A DNA stretch of 51,645 nt from Prochlorococcus sp. AG-449-O05 (GCA_003212195.1 QCQM01000003.1:1-51645); one strand, 5' to 3'. Counted from the stretch's first letter, positions 10,748 to 21,789 are shown. Notes: generated by a model from the sequence alone, not told the origin. Numbers and translations: made by a program.

Positions 10748-12730
10748 ATGTCATTAGATAAAAAAAATTCAATCAATAACATACTTGAAGAAAAGAGAAT
10801 TTTCCCTCCATCAAAAAAATTTGCAGAAAACTCAAATATTAGTACTCAAGAAGAATTACTAAGTCTCAAAAAACAAGCATCAGATAATCCTATTCAATTT
10901 TGGGAATCTTTTGCAAAATCTGAATTAGATTGGTTTGAGCCATTTCAAACTGTATTAGATAACGAAAATGAGCCCTTTTTTAAATGGTTCAAAGAAGGGA
11001 AACTCAATATTACATATAACTGCTTAGATAGACACATTAAGAGAGGGCTTGGAGGGAAGACTGCACTTATATGGGAAGGCGAACCTGGAGATAGCAAAAA
11101 ATATACTTACGAAGAACTTCTAAAAGAGGTATGTAAAGCAGCTAATGCATTAAAAGCAATTGGTGTGAAAAAAGGAGATTTGGTATGTATTTATATGCCG
11201 ATGATTCCTGAAGCGATGTTTGCAATGTTAGCTTGTGCAAGAATTGGCGCGCCTCATTCGGTTGTCTTTGGAGGATTTTCTTCAGAAGCTTTAAAAGATA
11301 GGTTAATTGATGGAAACGCCAGATTTGTTGTTACTGCTGATGGTGGCTTTAGAAAAGATAAGGTGGTTGAACTTAAGAAAGCAGTTGATGCGGCCATTGA
11401 AAGTGGGGCAGATAAAGTTGTTGAAAAAGTAGTTGTTGTTCAACGATCCCAAAAAAATATTTTGATGGTTGATGATAGAGATTTTTGGTGGCACGAATTA
11501 TTAAAAGATCAAAAAGACCATTGTGAACCAGAAATAATGAATAGCGAAGATAGACTTTTTATTCTTTATACTTCAGGCTCTACTGGAAAGCCCAAAGGTG
11601 TAGTTCACACTACAGCTGGTTACAATCTTTGGTCCCATTTGACATTTAAATGGATTTTTGATTTAAAAGATGATGATATTTACTGGTGTACTGCTGATGT
11701 TGGTTGGATTACAGGTCATAGTTATATAGTTTATGGTCCTTTATCTAATGGTTCTACAACCTTAATGTATGAGGGAGTGCCAAGACCCTCAAATTTAGGG
11801 GCTTTTTGGGAAATTGTTCAAAAATATAAGGTTTCTATTTTTTATACTGCACCAACTGCAATAAGAGCATTTATGAAGTCTGGGCGTGAAATACCTGATA
11901 AATATAATTTGGAGAGTCTTAGACTTTTGGGCACAGTTGGTGAACCAATTAATCCTGAAGCATGGATGTGGTACAAGGATGTTATTGGTAAAGATAAATG
12001 CCCTATTGTTGATACTTGGTGGCAAACTGAGACTGGTGGTGTGATGATAAGCCCCTTGCCTGGAGTAGTTGCTACAAAGCCAGGTTCAGCTACTTTACCT
12101 CTGCCAGGAATCGAAGTTGAAATTGTCGATAAGAATGGAGATAAGGTTAAGGAGAACGAGGGTGGCTATTTAATTATTAAGAAACCTTGGCCAGGAATGA
12201 TGAGAACAATTCATGGAAACTCAGAGAGATATTTGGAAAGTTATTGGGAATATATTTCCTTTAAAGGAGAAAAAAATGTTTATTTTGCTGGAGATGGTGC
12301 ACGCATTGATGAAGATGGATATATATGGATTATGGGAAGAGTTGATGATGTCATAAGTGTTTCAGGGCATCGGTTAGGAACAATGGAAATAGAATCTGCT
12401 TTGGTAAGTCATAAATCAGTTGCAGAGTCTGCAGTCGTTGGCAAAAAAGATGATTTAAAAGGTGAAGTTATAGTTGCTTTCGTATCTCTAGAAAAAGACG
12501 TGAATGGTTCTTCAGAATTAGTAGAGGATCTAAAGAAACATGTTGTTAATGAAATTGGAATTATCGCAAAGCCTGAAAAGATTATAATTTCTGACTCTCT
12601 TCCCAAAACACGTAGCGGAAAAATTATGAGGCGAATTTTAAGATCTTTAGCTGCTGGAGAAAAAATAAACGGTGATATAAGCACTCTTGAAGATAGTTCC
12701 GTTTTGGAAAAGCTGAAAGAATTATCCTAA
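10748..12730 (+). CDS. acs: Acetyl-CoA synthetase
   Basis: [62 protein letters not shown]. Confidence 0.97.
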   Translation: MSLDKKNSINNILEEKRIFPPSKKFAENSNISTQEELLSLKKQASDNPIQFWESFAKSELDWFEPFQTVLDNENEPFFKWFKEGKLNITYNCLDRHIKRGLGGKTALIWEGEPGDSKKYTYEELLKEVCKAANALKAIGVKKGDLVCIYMPMIPEAMFAMLACARIGAPHSVVFGGFSSEALKDRLIDGNARFVVTADGGFRKDKVVELKKAVDAAIESGADKVVEKVVVVQRSQKNILMVDDRDFWWHELLKDQKDHCEPEIMNSEDRLFILYTSGSTGKPKGVVHTTAGYNLWSHLTFKWIFDLKDDDIYWCTADVGWITGHSYIVYGPLSNGSTTLMYEGVPRPSNLGAFWEIVQKYKVSIFYTAPTAIRAFMKSGREIPDKYNLESLRLLGTVGEPINPEAWMWYKDVIGKDKCPIVDTWWQTETGGVMISPLPGVVATKPGSATLPLPGIEVEIVDKNGDKVKENEGGYLIIKKPWPGMMRTIHGNSERYLESYWEYISFKGEKNVYFAGDGARIDEDGYIWIMGRVDDVISVSGHRLGTMEIESALVSHKSVAESAVVGKKDDLKGEVIVAFVSLEKDVNGSSELVEDLKKHVVNEIGIIAKPEKIIISDSLPKTRSGKIMRRILRSLAAGEKINGDISTLEDSSVLEKLKELS

Positions 12731-13449
12731 TCAGATTCATCAATTAAATTGGAAATTTTTTTTATAGTATTTCTTTTGAATTCATCATCGGCCCAGTCTC
12801 CTAAAAAATTTTCTCTTAGTCCTGCGCTTGCAATTATAGTGTGTGTACCTTTTATTATTACCCCCTTAGAGTTATCTTCTTTTCTTGCTTTCAGACAAGA
12901 AAATAATTTATCTGTTTGATCTAATTCGTCTGAGTTGAATTTTATCAGGAAGTTATTTTTTTGATTATATGTTTTTTCTATTATTCGTAAAGTTCTCTCA
13001 GGACTTGGGCTGAATTCACTATTAAAATCTAATTTTTTGGCAATCTGTTTCAATAACGGAATCGATTTGTTGGCACTAAAATTGTTGAAACTGATTGATA
13101 TAAATTTCTCACAATTTCTTCCTCCATCAGGAGAAATTAAATGAAGTTTGCATCCTAGACTGTGACCAATTCTAATTGAAGGAATTGCCCCACCTATTCT
13201 TTTAGATAATGATATTCGGCAATTTTTAAAATCCTTCCATGCTTTAATAGCAAGTTGTTGGTGATCAAATTGTGGAGTGTATTTATATGCATGTACTGCA
13301 TAATTTTTATTAATTAAACTCTCTATGAATCTTCTATAGGTTAAATCTGGTTTAGAAGCCAAATAACTTCCCCCAATAAATTCTACAATTTTTTTTGGAT
13401 TTGAAGGCCAATAACAAAAATTGTTAAATTGATATTTAGTAAAAGTCAT
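12727..13449 (-). CDS. DUF1350-like (alpha/beta-hydrolase-like) cyanobacterial protein
   Basis: [45 protein letters not shown] nucleophile-elbow-like motif. Confidence 0.65.
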   Translation of the reverse strand: MTFTKYQFNNFCYWPSNPKKIVEFIGGSYLASKPDLTYRRFIESLINKNYAVHAYKYTPQFDHQQLAIKAWKDFKNCRISLSKRIGGAIPSIRIGHSLGCKLHLISPDGGRNCEKFISISFNNFSANKSIPLLKQIAKKLDFNSEFSPSPERTLRIIEKTYNQKNNFLIKFNSDELDQTDKLFSCLKARKEDNSKGVIIKGTHTIIASAGLRENFLGDWADDEFKRNTIKKISNLIDESD

Positions 13450-13565
13450 CTTTTATAAACTAGGAATGTTTCAAAATTATTTTCTAATCAGATTTCTTAA
13501 TTTATATTAATTTAAAAGAAATTTTTATTAAATGCGTCAAGATAAATGAAAGTGTTTTCAACTAA

Positions 13566-14345
13566 TTGGAACTATTTAACAAAAAAGATTTAAATCAATT
13601 GGATTTTCTTCGTGATCAAATTATCAGTGAGCCCTCTGAAGAGAATGTTACTAATCAAAGTAAAAAGATTGAAAAAATTTTAATTCTTGATACTGAAACA
13701 ACAGGTTTAGACGAGAATAAAGATGAAGTGATAGAAATAGGCTGTATGTTATTTGATGTATCTTTTAAATGCATACTTTCACAAGTTTCATTTTTATTAC
13801 CAGTTAATAACAATGAGGCTGAGCATATTAATGGTATATCTCCAGAAGTAACTAATATCCCTCAACCATGGGAAGATGGATTGAATTTCTTTCTAAAACT
13901 TGTTGATTCTGCGGATTTCATCGTTGCGCATAATGTAGAGTTTGATAAGAAATGGTTTGGTAAAGGAAGATTACCTAGGCTTAATAAAAAATGGATATGC
14001 AGTTTAGAGGATATTAATTGGTCTTTTCAGAAATCATTAAAAACTAGACCTTCAGTGACAGATCTGGCTTTATCTTTTTCAATACCAGTTTGGAGTTTGC
14101 ACAGAGCTTTATCTGACTGCTTTTATATTTCCGAGATTTTCAAGAAATGCGATAATTTAGAGGAAATTTTACTTAAAGCTACTGAGCCGAGGTTTTTGTA
14201 CAAGGCGTTGGTTAGTTATGAAGATAGGACTTTAGCTAAAAATGCTGGGTTCAGATGGAATAGTCCTGTACCAGGAGCTTGGTCAAGAAAATTAACTACT
14301 GAAGAGGCAAAAAATCTTGATTTTAGAGTAGAAATTTTGAATTAA
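13566..14345 (+). CDS. DEDDh 3'-5' exonuclease (DnaQ/epsilon-like), TTG start
   Basis: ILDTETTGLDENKDEVIEIG (DxE), FIVAHNVEFDKKWF, LHRALSDCFYISEIF (HxxxxD). Confidence 0.85.
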   Translation: MELFNKKDLNQLDFLRDQIISEPSEENVTNQSKKIEKILILDTETTGLDENKDEVIEIGCMLFDVSFKCILSQVSFLLPVNNNEAEHINGISPEVTNIPQPWEDGLNFFLKLVDSADFIVAHNVEFDKKWFGKGRLPRLNKKWICSLEDINWSFQKSLKTRPSVTDLALSFSIPVWSLHRALSDCFYISEIFKKCDNLEEILLKATEPRFLYKALVSYEDRTLAKNAGFRWNSPVPGAWSRKLTTEEAKNLDFRVEILN

Positions 14346-14375
14346 TATTTATTAAATTTTTGAGAAGGGAAATAT

Positions 14376-14798
14376 TTAGTGCATCTTACAAGGCATCCAT
14401 TTTTTACCCATTTTATGAGCTCCTATACATCCGTATTTTGAGGCAGCCTTTTCAGCTTCTTGTTTAGTGTTAAATAGATTTGACATAATAGTTCCTTCAT
14501 TTGAATTTGAAATTTGTTTGGAATGATTATGCAGATTGTTTTGAGAATTAGGAGAATACTCCCATATTCCCATAGTAGTAACCCCAGCAGAGATAATTCC
14601 CATACCAACTACTGATAAATTGACTATTCCCATTGCTACTGCCCCAAAAGAAAATACACCCATTGGGACTATTCCAATACTTATAACTCCCATAGGCACA
14701 ATACCTATTGAAACTATACCAAGAGGTGCTATTCCAAAAGCTATTTTTTTTGGTTTTGTACCGCAATGCAGAATCTCTTTATTTTTATTAATTTCCAA
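14376..14798 (-). CDS. Gly-periodic decapeptide-repeat protein with DUF3721-like C-terminal tail
   Basis: GIAPLGIVSI GIVPMGVISI GIVPMGVFSF GAVAMGIVNL SVVGMGIISA GVTTMGIWEY, then NLFNTKQEAEKAASKYGCIGAHKMGKKWMPCKMH. Confidence 0.75.
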   Translation of the reverse strand: MEINKNKEILHCGTKPKKIAFGIAPLGIVSIGIVPMGVISIGIVPMGVFSFGAVAMGIVNLSVVGMGIISAGVTTMGIWEYSPNSQNNLHNHSKQISNSNEGTIMSNLFNTKQEAEKAASKYGCIGAHKMGKKWMPCKMH

Positions 14799-14896
14799 TA
14801 GTTTTTCTTAATGTTAAATTAAAATTGTCCCACATAATCACTAATCAAAGATTAATTTCTATTTGAATTAAAAATTTTGAATTATTTTTTAGAACT

Positions 14897-16177
14897 TTGA
14901 ATAACTTAAAAAATCTTAGAGGCACTGTAGACTTGTTGCCTGATCAATTAATAAAGTGGCAAAACGTTGAGAAAATTGTATTAGATCAGCTTGCAAGAGC
15001 ATCCGTCAAAGAAATAAGAACACCAATATTGGAAATGACCGAATTATTTACTAGAGGCATAGGTGAAGGCACTGATGTTGTCAGTAAGGAAATGTATACA
15101 TTTCTTGATAGAGGGGAGAGATCTTGCACTCTTAGGCCTGAAGGAACTGCCTCAGTAGCACGAGCGTTGATACAAAATGGAATGCTGTCTAATCCTCTTC
15201 ATAAACTATGGTACATGGGACCTATGTTTCGATATGAAAGACCTCAAGCAGGTAGACAAAGACAGTTCCATCAGTTAGGTGTTGAGTTTATAGGATACGA
15301 TTCAGTAAGAAGTGATGTTGAAATAATTGCTTTGGCTTGGGATATTTTAGGTAAATTAGGAATAAAAGAACTTAATCTTGAAATAAATACGTTGGGTGAT
15401 CTTGATGATAGATTAAATTTTCAAACATCCTTCTTAAAATGGCTAGAAATAAATAAAGATTCTCTAGATTTAGATTCTCAGAATAGGATTACTAAAAATC
15501 CCCTAAGGATTCTGGATACAAAGAATATTCAAACAAAAAAAGCTCTTGAAAATGCCCCAAGATTATTTAATTTTTTGTCTGAGAAAAGTCATAAAAGATA
15601 TTCAGACTTAAAAAAACAATTAGAGGTTTTAAAAATTCCTTATGTGGAAAATTTTAATCTTGTAAGAGGTTTAGATTATTACACCCATACAGCCTTTGAA
15701 ATTACTAGCGGCGCTCTAGGTTCCCAAGCCACTGTTTGCGGAGGAGGAAGATACGATGATCTAATCAAACAAATGGGAGGGCCAAATACCCAGGCAATTG
15801 GATTCGCTATTGGTTTAGAAAGGTTAATCTTACTAGCGGGAAAACAGCTTGAAGTTCCAAGAAACACCGATATTTATATTATTAATCAAGGTTTAATTGC
15901 TGAACCATTAGCTATGGATTTATCAAGGAAATTAAGAAATTATGATTTATTAGTAGAATTAGATTTAACTGGAGTTTCATTTTCTAAACAATTTAAAAAG
16001 GCTAATAAACTAAAATCTAAAAGTATTATTATTATTGGTGATGATGAGGCGGCCAATGGAGAATTCCTCATAAGGCTATTTGATCAGTCAGATAATGGGA
16101 ATAAAGAAGAGGTTATATCTTTTGAAAATGATACTGACTTAGAAAAGTGGATAAATAACAACTTACTAGTAAAGTGA
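14897..16177 (+). CDS. hisS: Histidyl-tRNA synthetase, TTG start
   Basis: LRGTVDLLPDQ, RTPILEMTELFTRGIGEGTDVVSKEMYTF, LRPEGTASVARAL, LVRGLDYYTHTAFE. Confidence 0.96.
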   Translation: MNNLKNLRGTVDLLPDQLIKWQNVEKIVLDQLARASVKEIRTPILEMTELFTRGIGEGTDVVSKEMYTFLDRGERSCTLRPEGTASVARALIQNGMLSNPLHKLWYMGPMFRYERPQAGRQRQFHQLGVEFIGYDSVRSDVEIIALAWDILGKLGIKELNLEINTLGDLDDRLNFQTSFLKWLEINKDSLDLDSQNRITKNPLRILDTKNIQTKKALENAPRLFNFLSEKSHKRYSDLKKQLEVLKIPYVENFNLVRGLDYYTHTAFEITSGALGSQATVCGGGRYDDLIKQMGGPNTQAIGFAIGLERLILLAGKQLEVPRNTDIYIINQGLIAEPLAMDLSRKLRNYDLLVELDLTGVSFSKQFKKANKLKSKSIIIIGDDEAANGEFLIRLFDQSDNGNKEEVISFENDTDLEKWINNNLLVK

Positions 16178-16467
16178 TGCTTTTAAAGTTAGTAATAATT
16201 TTTCTTTTTGTATTGATTTTTTTTAGTTTAAAAAATTTCCTTAAATCAAATAGAAAACAAAAAGTTTTAAAGACTAAAAAATTTACAACTTTCAATAAGA
16301 AAAATCTTAATAATTGGATGAATTTAACAAAAAAAGAAAGATATAACTTGTTAAAACTAGATTCTTTGAACTATATGGATAGAAGAAAAAATTTATTAGA
16401 CGAAATTAGAAATGAATATAAAAAAATATCTAAAGAAAATTCTGATTTGAACATTAAGAAAAAATAA
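16174..16467 (+). CDS. Hypothetical small protein with N-terminal hydrophobic segment
   Basis: Open frame overlapping the hisS stop by 4 nt; MMLLKLVIIFLFVLIFFSLKNFL membrane anchor. Confidence 0.55.
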   Translation: MMLLKLVIIFLFVLIFFSLKNFLKSNRKQKVLKTKKFTTFNKKNLNNWMNLTKKERYNLLKLDSLNYMDRRKNLLDEIRNEYKKISKENSDLNIKKK

Positions 16468-16469
16468 TT

Positions 16470-16769
16470 ATGGAAAATTTCTGGACTTCTAATAAATCCA
16501 TAAATGGATTGAGACATTTTGTTTTAGTAAATGAGACTAGAGAACAAGGAAATATTACTTTTTTGATGGTCTCTGTACTTGATACTGAAATTAATTTAAA
16601 AACTACTTACGAAGAATTAATTAATAGTGGAGATTGGCATAAGGGCTGGATCAATCTTCCAAAGCTTCAATCGATTACAGAAGAATACGTTAACTATAAA
16701 TCCATTGATAAAGGAGAAGGTATCGACGAGATATTTATTAATGAAGATTCTTTATTTAATATTTCTTAA
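16470..16769 (+). CDS. Trp-rich conserved cyanobacterial protein (TIGR02450-like)
   Basis: FWTSNKSINGLRHFVLVNETREQG...SGDWHKGWINLP matches the remembered W-x-NG-RHF-...-W-x-x-GW layout. Confidence 0.65.
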   Translation: MENFWTSNKSINGLRHFVLVNETREQGNITFLMVSVLDTEINLKTTYEELINSGDWHKGWINLPKLQSITEEYVNYKSIDKGEGIDEIFINEDSLFNIS

Positions 16770-16905
16770 TTTGACATGAATCTTTCAAATATCTTTTCTT
16801 TATAAACACTAGGTTTTTTGTTACTTAATAATTATTTAAAAGTTTTACCCCTTTCAAAAAAATTAAATTAACGTTATCAAGGATTAATAATAATTACTTA
16901 ATTCA

Positions 16906-17139
16906 ATGTTAGGGGATATATGGAGCTCATCTGAGTTGACCGCGGAAAAACTAGGAATAACTGAAATTAAACTTTCTTTTTTACGTGAAAATGGAATACT
17001 CAAGCCTGGGATTCATTGGAAAAGTTCTCCACTCGGTCAGAAAAAACCTTGGAAACCCAAAGCGCTTTACAATATAAAAATGTGCAGAAAAATAATTAAA
17101 AAATTTTATTTTGAAGAAAACTATAATATTGCGGCCTAA
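16906..17139 (+). CDS. Small conserved-type hypothetical, possible winged-helix/excisionase-like DNA-binding fold
   Basis: WSSSELTAEKLGITEIKLSFLRENGILKPGIHWKSSPLGQKKPWKPKALYNI, helix-turn-helix-like layout. Confidence 0.5.
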   Translation: MLGDIWSSSELTAEKLGITEIKLSFLRENGILKPGIHWKSSPLGQKKPWKPKALYNIKMCRKIIKKFYFEENYNIAA

Positions 17140-17181
17140 AACTAAAATATTTTTTGATTAATTTAGAAAAATATAAAATGG

Positions 17182-17358
17182 CTATTCTATTAAATTCTCA
17201 TCCTTACACTCAATTAGAGTGTTTTGCAAAGTTGGATATAAGTTAATCATATTAATGTATTGTTTTGATTTTCTATATAATTTTGCAGCCTTTTTGTAAT
17301 GAACTTCCGATTTCATTTCTAGTGAAAATTTTCTAGAAGATTTTTGAGAAGTGGTCAT
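17182..17358 (-). CDS. Small basic hypothetical protein (58 aa, below ORF-track cutoff)
   Basis: ATG start at 17358, TAG at 17182: MTTSQKSSRKFSLEMKSEVHYKKAAKLYRKSKQYINMINLYPTLQNTLIECKDENLIE. Confidence 0.55.
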   Translation of the reverse strand: MTTSQKSSRKFSLEMKSEVHYKKAAKLYRKSKQYINMINLYPTLQNTLIECKDENLIE

Positions 17359-17686
17359 AATATTAGATGTCTTATTTCATATTTAATAATTGTTTGAGAA
17401 TGAGGCAATAAATAGGGTGGTTTAATGAAACAAAACATCGTTTAATGTCAGCAAAAAGAAATTTAATAAAAAAAAATTTAATTTAAAATTCTTTTTATTT
17501 AGTAGGTAATCTATTAAGTAGCAATAACTTTACTGTTGAAATCTAACTTCTTATATTTTTAATTGTTTTGATAAATTAATTAATTTTTTTATCTTAGGAT
17601 TACTAATTTTTACAATTTTGTTGTGAATTCAACTGTTTGATGAAAATTAAAGTATTCTCAAAACGTTTAAGCTAATCATTTCCTAA

Positions 17687-18745
17687 ATGCAAACCTACGG
17701 TAATCCAGATACCACTTACGGGTGGTGGGCTGGAAATTCAGGTGTAGCTAATCGCTCAGGAAAATTTATCGCTGCTCATGTAGCTCATGCAGGATTAATT
17801 GTTTTCTGGGCTGGTGCTTTCACCCTTTTTGAACTTTCACGATTTGATCCTAGTGTCCCCATGGGGCATCAACCTTTAATTGTTCTTCCACACTTAGCAA
17901 CTCTAGGGATAGGGTTTGACGCTAATGGCGTTGCTATGGGAGATACTAAGCCTGTACTTGCAATAGCTATCGTACACCTAGTTTCTTCTATGGTTTTAGC
18001 TGCTGGAGGACTTTTACACTCTCTACTTCTTCCAGGAAATTTAGAAGATTCAGATATTGCTAGAGCAAGAAAATTCAATATTGAATGGGATAATCCTGAC
18101 AAATTGACATTTATTCTTGGACATCATCTCCTCTTCTTAGGATTTGCAGTCATTGCTTTCGTTGAATGGGCCAGAGTCCATGGGATTTATGATCCAGCTA
18201 TTGGTGCTGTAAGACAAGTTGAATACGAATTAAACTTAGCAAAAATTTGGAATCATCAAACAGACTTTTTGACTATCGATAGTCTGGAAGAGGTTATGGG
18301 TGGTCACGCATTCTTAGCTTTTGTCGAAATAACAGGTGGTGCATGGCATATTGCTACTAAGCAGGTAGGAGAATTTACTAAGTTTAAAGGTAAAGGTCTT
18401 CTATCAGCCGAAGCTGTTCTATCTTGGTCATTAGCAGGTATAGGCTGGATGGCTATTATTGCAGCTTTCTGGAGTGCAGCAAATACAACTGTTTATCCTG
18501 TTGAGTATTTTGGTGAACCACTAGAGTTGAAGTTTAGTATTTCTCCATATTGGATTGATACCGTTGATCTTCCTGATGGTGAGTTTACATCAAGGGCATG
18601 GTTAGCAAATGTTCACTACTACTTTGGTTTCTTCTTTATTCAAGGTCATCTTTGGCATGCTCTAAGAGCATTAGGCTTTGATTTCAAGAGAGTTACTAAT
18701 GCTATTAGTAATATTGATAGTGCCACAATTACTCTTAAAGATTAA
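17687..18745 (+). CDS. pcb: Divinyl chlorophyll a/b light-harvesting antenna protein (Pcb/IsiA/CP43 family)
   Basis: [60 protein letters not shown]..., 352 aa without the large lumenal loop of CP43. Confidence 0.95.
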   Translation: MQTYGNPDTTYGWWAGNSGVANRSGKFIAAHVAHAGLIVFWAGAFTLFELSRFDPSVPMGHQPLIVLPHLATLGIGFDANGVAMGDTKPVLAIAIVHLVSSMVLAAGGLLHSLLLPGNLEDSDIARARKFNIEWDNPDKLTFILGHHLLFLGFAVIAFVEWARVHGIYDPAIGAVRQVEYELNLAKIWNHQTDFLTIDSLEEVMGGHAFLAFVEITGGAWHIATKQVGEFTKFKGKGLLSAEAVLSWSLAGIGWMAIIAAFWSAANTTVYPVEYFGEPLELKFSISPYWIDTVDLPDGEFTSRAWLANVHYYFGFFFIQGHLWHALRALGFDFKRVTNAISNIDSATITLKD

Positions 18746-18770
18746 TTCTCAATTTAATCATTAATATTAG

Positions 18771-18793
18771 AGGCCCTCTACAGGGCCTTTTTT
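18771..18793 (+). terminator. Rho-independent terminator after pcb
   Basis: AGGCCCT-CTAC-AGGGCCT followed by a T run, 25 bp after the pcb stop. Confidence 0.9.
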
Positions 18794-18833
18794 ATTTGAA
18801 AAATTTTGTATATTAATTTAGATTTATTATTAT

Positions 18834-20222
18834 ATGTTTTTGAAATCATTGAATATTTTTTCTCTAGAGAATAAAGATATTTTTTCAAATTCACTATTAA
18901 TAAGCTTTTTGGGATTTTTAATTATATTTTTCTTATTGATTTTTGGTAGGAAATTTAAATTAGCTGTTCAACTTGAGAGATTTGGTTTGCCCATAGCAGT
19001 GTTATCTGGAATTTTGGGTATATCTATAGGTCCGTTTGGAGCGATACATTTTTTACCAAAGGAAACAATCAATGTTTGGAGTAATTTTCCTACTCCTCTT
19101 TTATCATTAGTTTTTGCAACTTTAATGATGGGAAGACCTATTCCAAATATAAATGGTCTAGTTAAACCAATTTTCAATCAATTTCTATTAGCTCTTTCAC
19201 TAGGTTTTGGTCAATTTTTCGTTGGAGGTCTTGTTGTTAAATATTTTTTACCTCCATCCTTGGATGCAAATCCTCTAATGGGATGTTTAATAGAGGTCGG
19301 TTTTGAGGGTGGTCATGGAGCTGCGTCAATAATAGGCGAAAGTTTTAATAAACTGGGGTTCCCAAATGGCCTAGATCTTGGATTGGCTATGGCAACAATG
19401 GGTCTTTTATCATCTTCAATATTAGGTAGCATATTTATCTTCATTGGGAGAAATTTAAGTCTCTCAGATACTGAGGAAATTCCTGAACAGAAAGACAATC
19501 TAGAGGGGAAAAATAAGATAGGAATTGTTGCAGATTTAAGAATTTTTATAATAAATCTTGGATTCTGTGGTTTGGCAATTTCTTTTGGCATTATACTACT
19601 TACCTTTTTAAGGTATATTTCAAGCTCTTTTGGTGATTTTTCAAAGGAAATTATTTCTTCACTACCAGTATTCCCTTTTATCCTTATTGGATCGCTCTTT
19701 ATTAGATATATTCTAGAGAAAACCAAAAATACAGAATTAATTTCAAATATTTTGCAAAGGGAGATTGGGATTTTATCTACAGACTTATTGATTTTTACTG
19801 CTATGGCGAGTTTAGATATCGCTATTGTTTTTGATAATTGGATATTAATTTTAGTATTTACTATTTTCGGTTTATTTTGGAATTTAATCTGTATTGCTTA
19901 TTTTGCATACTTTATTTTTGATGATTACTGGTTTGAAAAAAGTTTGATAGAGTTTGGAAATTCTACAGGTGTAGTAGCTTCAGGGTTACTTCTTTTAAGG
20001 CTTGCAGATCCTAAAAATATTTCTAAGACTCTACCAATTTTTACATCAAAACAGCTATTCGCTCAGTTAATTCTTTCAGGGGGACTATTCACAGTTCTGG
20101 CCCCATTGATGATTTCTAAAATTGGTTTAGATTATTGGACAGAAATTTGTGCCCTTATTACGTTCGCAATTCTTTTTATTGCATTGATTTTTAATAAATT
20201 TGAGATGAAAAAGTTTCAATAA
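18834..20222 (+). CDS. gltS: Sodium/glutamate symporter-like permease (GltS family)
   Basis: Many TM segments; LMGCLIEVGFEGGHGAASIIGESF and LGLAMATMGLLSSSILGS typical of GltS. Confidence 0.75.
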   Translation: MFLKSLNIFSLENKDIFSNSLLISFLGFLIIFFLLIFGRKFKLAVQLERFGLPIAVLSGILGISIGPFGAIHFLPKETINVWSNFPTPLLSLVFATLMMGRPIPNINGLVKPIFNQFLLALSLGFGQFFVGGLVVKYFLPPSLDANPLMGCLIEVGFEGGHGAASIIGESFNKLGFPNGLDLGLAMATMGLLSSSILGSIFIFIGRNLSLSDTEEIPEQKDNLEGKNKIGIVADLRIFIINLGFCGLAISFGIILLTFLRYISSSFGDFSKEIISSLPVFPFILIGSLFIRYILEKTKNTELISNILQREIGILSTDLLIFTAMASLDIAIVFDNWILILVFTIFGLFWNLICIAYFAYFIFDDYWFEKSLIEFGNSTGVVASGLLLLRLADPKNISKTLPIFTSKQLFAQLILSGGLFTVLAPLMISKIGLDYWTEICALITFAILFIALIFNKFEMKKFQ

Positions 20223-20258
20223 TAATCCTAGAATGGTACTAGGTTTAATTTTATTTTA

Positions 20259-20516
20259 ATGTCATTTTCTTCTTACGATATTCCACCACAAGAAAACAAA
20301 GGAAAGTGGTTTAGGAGTCATTTGCTTGGAAGGGAAATTGAACTTGGTGAATTATATAGTCTTGGAACAAATGATTTAGATTTGCTTATGGCGGAGACTG
20401 CGGAAATTAGAAGTGATCTTGATTTTAAGGAAAAAAATATTGGTAAATTTAGGACTGCAGGATATTTTTTGGAGTTGGCAAGAATAATTGAGAAAAGGAA
20501 GTTGTTAGAAAGTTAG
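20259..20516 (+). CDS. Hypothetical protein (85 aa)
   Basis: ATG-initiated, hydrophilic, stop overlaps the converging gene stop by 4 nt. Confidence 0.6.
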   Translation: MSFSSYDIPPQENKGKWFRSHLLGREIELGELYSLGTNDLDLLMAETAEIRSDLDFKEKNIGKFRTAGYFLELARIIEKRKLLES

Positions 20517-21172
20517 TTAGAAGGAAAATAATTCTTTCTAGAATTTGGTGTCCATAATTCGTATTTATACATTAAGGAGCTAAATTTTATATTATTTTCA
20601 AATGAATCCAACCATGTTTTTATTGAGTGCTCCAAATAATTTGTTCTTTTTTGACTTTCGCAAGCAATTTTGAATTGTCTTACGAAAGGCCAAATAGACC
20701 AATCGGCGATTGTGGGGTTATTTCCAAAAAAGTATTTGTTTCCCTCAAGAAGGTTGTTCCATCTTTTAATGATTTTATTAGCCTTTCTGAAATGAAATTC
20801 TTCATTACTATTCTGATATCTTGTGGCATATTTAAATCGATCTAAATGATATTTGAATTCGTTGTCGTTTTCATTAATCATTTGAAAAATATCTTCTTTA
20901 TTACTTTCAGGAAAATAAATTAATTTAATGTTTTCATTTTTTGACTCTGAAATTGCCCATAATATGATTTCAAGACTTTCTTCAATAACTTCATTATTTT
21001 TTTTTATAAGTATTGGAACTGTTTTTGTCTTTGATTTGTTTATAAAATCAAGAGGTTTATTTTTTAAATCAATTTCTCTTATCTCTACTTTTATTTCACA
21101 AATTAATAGAGCCCATCTAGCACGAATTGCATATGGACATCTTCGAAATGAATATAAAATATCGTTTGTCAT
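20513..21172 (-). CDS. Glutathione S-transferase-like protein
   Basis: YSFRRCPYAIRARWALLICEIKVEIREIDLKNKP...KTVPILI...ESLEIILWA: thioredoxin-fold GST N-domain. Confidence 0.82.
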   Translation of the reverse strand: MTNDILYSFRRCPYAIRARWALLICEIKVEIREIDLKNKPLDFINKSKTKTVPILIKKNNEVIEESLEIILWAISESKNENIKLIYFPESNKEDIFQMINENDNEFKYHLDRFKYATRYQNSNEEFHFRKANKIIKRWNNLLEGNKYFFGNNPTIADWSIWPFVRQFKIACESQKRTNYLEHSIKTWLDSFENNIKFSSLMYKYELWTPNSRKNYFPSN

Positions 21173-21246
21173 TTTGTAAAAACTTTTAATTTCCTTGATT
21201 CTTTTAGTATCATCTAAGTATTAACGGTATTAATTTTACAACGCAA

Positions 21247-21789
21247 ATGTCGGGATATGTTTACCTTATTAGAGTAGGAGACCTTTATAGAATTGGGAAA
21301 GCGGATAATCTTGAAAAGAAAATTAAGAAATTAAAACCAGATGAATTATTAACATCAATTATGACAAAGGAGCCAGAAACTCTTCAAGCAAGATTACTAA
21401 GAAAATATAAGTCGCAAAGAATTCCTGAAACTGGTTATTTAAAGCTCTCTAAAAAACAAATTAGAGAATGCAAAAAGCAATTTGAATTAAAAGGAAGCTT
21501 GCCTCATACTTTAGATGCTGAAGTTTCCATTACTCTATTTGCATCTTTTTTATTATTTTCATTAAGTTCCTTTATTTTAAATTATTTAAATTTTGGATTT
21601 GTAAAAGCTATCTCCTATTCTTTTGGATTGGCATCTCTACCAATGGTTGTATTATTTATTACAGGTAGTTTTGGTGGATACTTTTCTGAAGATTTATCTC
21701 TTTTTTCATTGTTGACTAATCGAATAAAAGGTTTATTTATAGCAATAGCAATGCTCTCAATGGCCTACTTGATTTTTAAATTAGGTTAA
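21247..21789 (+). CDS. GIY-YIG/T5orf172-like N-terminal domain fused to hydrophobic TM segments
   Basis: SGYVYLIRVGDLYRIGKADNLEKKIKKLKPDELL then ITLFASFLLFSLSSFILNYL and further hydrophobic stretches. Confidence 0.65.
   Translation: MSGYVYLIRVGDLYRIGKADNLEKKIKKLKPDELLTSIMTKEPETLQARLLRKYKSQRIPETGYLKLSKKQIRECKKQFELKGSLPHTLDAEVSITLFASFLLFSLSSFILNYLNFGFVKAISYSFGLASLPMVVLFITGSFGGYFSEDLSLFSLLTNRIKGLFIAIAMLSMAYLIFKLG

Noticed and set aside
14620-14811. Plus-strand Pro/Ile repeat ORF (TPIGTIPI...)
   Set aside because: Exact antisense of the Gly-repeat protein; its repetitiveness is a mirror of the real gene.
17687-18745. psbC (CP43) rather than pcb
   Set aside because: Only 352 aa and lacks the large lumenal loop; no overlapping psbD upstream; followed by its own terminator.
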